Below are positions 61,284-64,000 of a DNA stretch of 64,000 bases, one piece after another (position 1 is the stretch's first letter; every line of letters starts with the position of its first letter). The notes beneath the pieces were generated by a model. That model made no database searches. It was not told where the DNA came from and worked only from the letters and a program-made list of their open reading frames with translations. This stretch comes from Paguma larvata (taxonomy: Eukaryota > Chordata > Mammalia > Carnivora > Viverridae), in NCBI GenBank assembly GCA_030068075.1, contig CM057843.1:16387370-16451369 (forward strand). The letters are read 5' to 3'. The position numbers and the translations under genes were made by a program.

Positions 61284-62649
61284 GCCTTTGAAAAAAATCA
61301 TTAACACATTCTTTCCGTAAATTTTCGGTAACATGTTGAAAGCTTAACACATTTCTTCTAAGATTACAGTTTGTTTTTGACCTTGGGGAGACTCCGCGAC
61401 TGAAGAGGGAAATGACTGGTGTGCCAGGAGACACCGACTTTCTTAGCAAATGTTATCTTAGCAAAGGGGCCTGAAACCGCTCTTTAATGACCCTGTTCCT
61501 TCCGTCGCTGGGAATCGGTGACGGGGGAACCCTTGCAGTGTATTCCAACTTTAGTAAAGTTTCTCCGCTGCCCGTCCCCTCCACAATCCTCAAATAGTCC
61601 CTTACCGACTCACTAAAATTATTTCCAAATAGCGTCTTAAACATCTTCGTGTTTAAAGCGAGTGTATTACAAAATGTGCTTCTTGATGAACTTCAGTAAA
61701 AAAACGGAAAAGTGGAATGGTGAATTAAAACGATGACTATTCCATCAAAATAAGAATAAATAAGCGATAAGAGAAGTAACAGCATTTGCACCAAAGGATA
61801 ATAAAAATAGCGCAAAAGGTAACACGGGACATTTCCAGAGGGCATAAGAAGGTGTTATCTGATGGTCATGAAGTGAAAAATACTTGTGATATAGACTTTA
61901 CAATAGTGTCTGTTCCTCTATCCCTGCTGCTCTCCCTTCAACCTGATGAATGGGAGTGCCTTAATTCTGCATCTGATACGCTCGGAATGTCTATCTAAAC
62001 ACAGAGCCAGACCATCCGCATGACAGAGGAGGGCCTAGTGTCTGTCTCCCGAAAGCCAGGAACGGGGAGAGAATTCCTCTACTCGGGCAAGACCCCTGTC
62101 ATGGGCACAGGGTGTTGGGTAATTCCCCCGAACCCTCAAAAGTTTGAGTATGTGCCTTCTTTCCTGAAAAGTCCAACGAAAACCTGGAAGGTACCGTAAG
62201 CGCGGTCGCCCGTGTTCTGAGAGTGTAATGTGCAAATGTGCCACCTTCTAGAATGATCCGAAAACAACAAAGAGCTCAGTCGGCAGGCAAAATGTTTCCA
62301 GTCCTCCTCCAGTCGAGACCAAACTGGGAGAAATGTTTACTTGTCTAAGACACGTGGCTAAACCCCCCTAGTTACTAGGAGTTACTAAAAACAGACAGGA
62401 GGGTTCAGAGGTGCATTTTGGTTTTTCGAGGGCAACTTTCGGGAAAAGTTTTAATCTAATTAATTAAAAATGGCATAAAGAGAACTTAAATGTTTCTAAC
62501 TTTTCTGCCAAATATCAGCTGAACCCAAAAAAGCAGGCCACATTTCAAAATGTCAATGAATTACACTAATTGATGTGTGACTATGGATTTATTAGTAAGA
62601 CTATACAGCTTAGATAAATGGACTTGGGCATCGAATCCCAATATTTAAA

Positions 62650-62805
62650 GAATTACAACAGACTTAATCATGGTGAACAGTGACAGATGGTAACTACAGT
62701 TACCGCGGTGGACTCGGCTTGGTACACAGAATTGTCCAATCGTTCTGTCGTACATCTGAAACGAATACAACGCTGCATGTCAATTACACTTCAAAAAAAA
62801 ATAGT
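62650..62805 (+). mobile_element. L1M 3'-end fragment
   Basis: GTAACTACAGTTACCG, AGAATTGTCCAATCGTTCTG and TGTCAATTACACTTCAAAAA follow the 3' end of mammalian L1MA-type elements. Confidence 0.7.
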
Positions 62806-62907
62806 TTAAAGTTTTTAAAAATAAAGAATTACAATAGATTCTATATCTGTATGTTTCCTGTCTGCATTACGGCTTTCTGTCTCTGAGGTGATTCTTAGAA
62901 TATTAGG

Positions 62908-62952
62908 AACATATATATAAATATATTTATATATATTATATATATATATTCT
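62908..62952. repeat. TA-rich low-complexity tract
   Basis: ATATATATAAATATATTTAT and related TA repeats just before the SINE at 62971. Confidence 0.93.
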
Positions 62953-62970
62953 TGTGTATATGATTTTTTC

Positions 62971-63167
62971 TTTTTTTTTAATTTTTTAATGTTTATTATT
63001 TTGAAGGGGGGAGGGGCAGAGAGAGAGGGAGACACAGAATCCGAAGTAGGCTCCAGGCTCCGAGCTGTCAGCACAGAGCCCGACACGGGGCTTGAATCCA
63101 TGAACTGCGAGATCATGACCTGAGCTGAAGTTGGATGCTTAACCGACTGAGCCCCCCAGGCGCCCCT
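62971..63167 (-). mobile_element. Felid tRNA-Lys SINE
   Basis: The head complement is CCCCCAGGCGCCCC, ending at 63167. The flanks GTATATGATTTTTTC and GTACGATTTTCT are a probable duplication. Confidence 0.93.
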
Positions 63168-63309
63168 CATGTACGATTTTCTATATTTGCACAACCACCT
63201 GCATAAAACAGCAATCTCACAAAGGAAGAGCGTTAAATGTCTTAGTGAAATACTTCCAAAGAAAAAGGTTTTAGTTTTACTGACTACATTTCTTTAGAGT
63301 TTCTTTTTA

Positions 63310-63511
63310 TTTATTTATTTAATTTTTAATGGTCATTTATTTATTTTGAGAGAGAGAGAGAGACAGAGAGAGAGGGAGACAGAATCCCGAGCAGGCCCTG
63401 CACTGTCAGCAGAGAGCCCGATGCGGGGCTCAGTCTCATGACCCGAGAGATCATGACCTGAGCCGAAAACAGGAATCGGACGCTTAACCGAATGAGCCGC
63501 CCAGGAGCCCC
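63310..63511 (-). mobile_element. Felid tRNA-Lys SINE
   Basis: The head complement is mutated to GCCCAGGAGCCCC, ending at 63511. GAGTTTCTTTTT and GGGTTTCTTTCC flank it. Confidence 0.92.
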
Positions 63512-64000
63512 GGGTTTCTTTCCGAGGACACTAGTGGGAAGGCAGGTTTTCTGAGAGATGCTTACTCATGTTAAGGGGGGGACAGTGAGAGCACTTGAGG
63601 GTCCCATGCTAGCAACGGTCACAATAAAATAACAAATGATGCAAAGCTGGGTACTGACCTAAATTTTAAACAATGGGTATCCAAAGTCAGATTTTACAGA
63701 TAAAATATTTTAAAACTTATTTGAGTGCACTTCTAATGAGAGACGGCACTTTAGAAATGTCAAATGGTTCACAATTCTCAGTTTGATGCAATCCTATATT
63801 AAAAAAAAAAAAATCTTCCAGATCATGTACTGTTTTCTCTTAAGGGAGGCAGAGAAATTCTAAGTTATACATTCCAAGATAAAACATTAAATAACAACCA
63901 TTATCACTCCAGAAAATCTACAGCAAATAAAAAGATGAACAGACCCTCTATAAGTAAATCTGTAATGAAACAATGTTGGAGAATAAATGTCTTTATAAGA

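Overview
This is a vertebrate nuclear window from a carnivore, almost certainly a cat (Felidae). About 36 copies of a tRNA-Lys-derived SINE are scattered on both strands. Their head (GGCGCCTGGGTGGCTCAG), their body (a GCTCTGTGCTGACAGCTC-type block, then a CT-rich stretch) and their AATAAA/A-rich tail match the felid SINEC_Fc type rather than canid or bear/mustelid CAN-SINEs. There is no bacterial, viral or plasmid gene organisation.

The only gene I can support is the 3' half of COX10 (protoheme IX farnesyltransferase, heme O synthase) on the minus strand. Three coding exons are visible with proper splice sites and consistent phases. Exon 5 is 49494-49564 (71 bp), exon 6 is 23421-23653 (233 bp), and the terminal exon 7 codes over 8470-8876. 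They are followed by a roughly 1.5-kb 3'UTR reaching an AATAAA at 6950-6955. Exon numbers follow the human gene. Together they encode the first Asp-rich catalytic motif, the central membrane helices, the second conserved loop and the C-terminus. Exon 4 and everything upstream were not found and should lie beyond 64000. By synteny with human 17p12 the region is expected on cat chromosome E1; that is inference.

Layout: 1-6929 is downstream intergenic DNA; about 6930-8469 is 3'UTR; 8877-23420 is intron 6; 23654-49493 is intron 5; 49565-64000 is part of intron 4. The non-coding sequence is mostly SINEs and old L1, L2, MIR and DNA-transposon fossils. Among these are a near-complete 230-bp palindromic Tigger-like element, a MER5A copy and a rearranged L1 cluster with an 85-bp inverted repeat.

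The most interesting structures are a 104-bp x 3 minisatellite in intron 4 (50389-50700), a 16-bp G-rich minisatellite in intron 5 (39438-39544), several SINE-into-SINE insertions with readable target-site duplications, and a possible intronic poly(A) site behind exon 6 that could end a shortened COX10 transcript. I found no sign of a new multi-gene biological system. Nearly all other open reading frames are chance frames in GC-rich or repetitive DNA. Repeat family names are from memory and need a RepeatMasker run to confirm.
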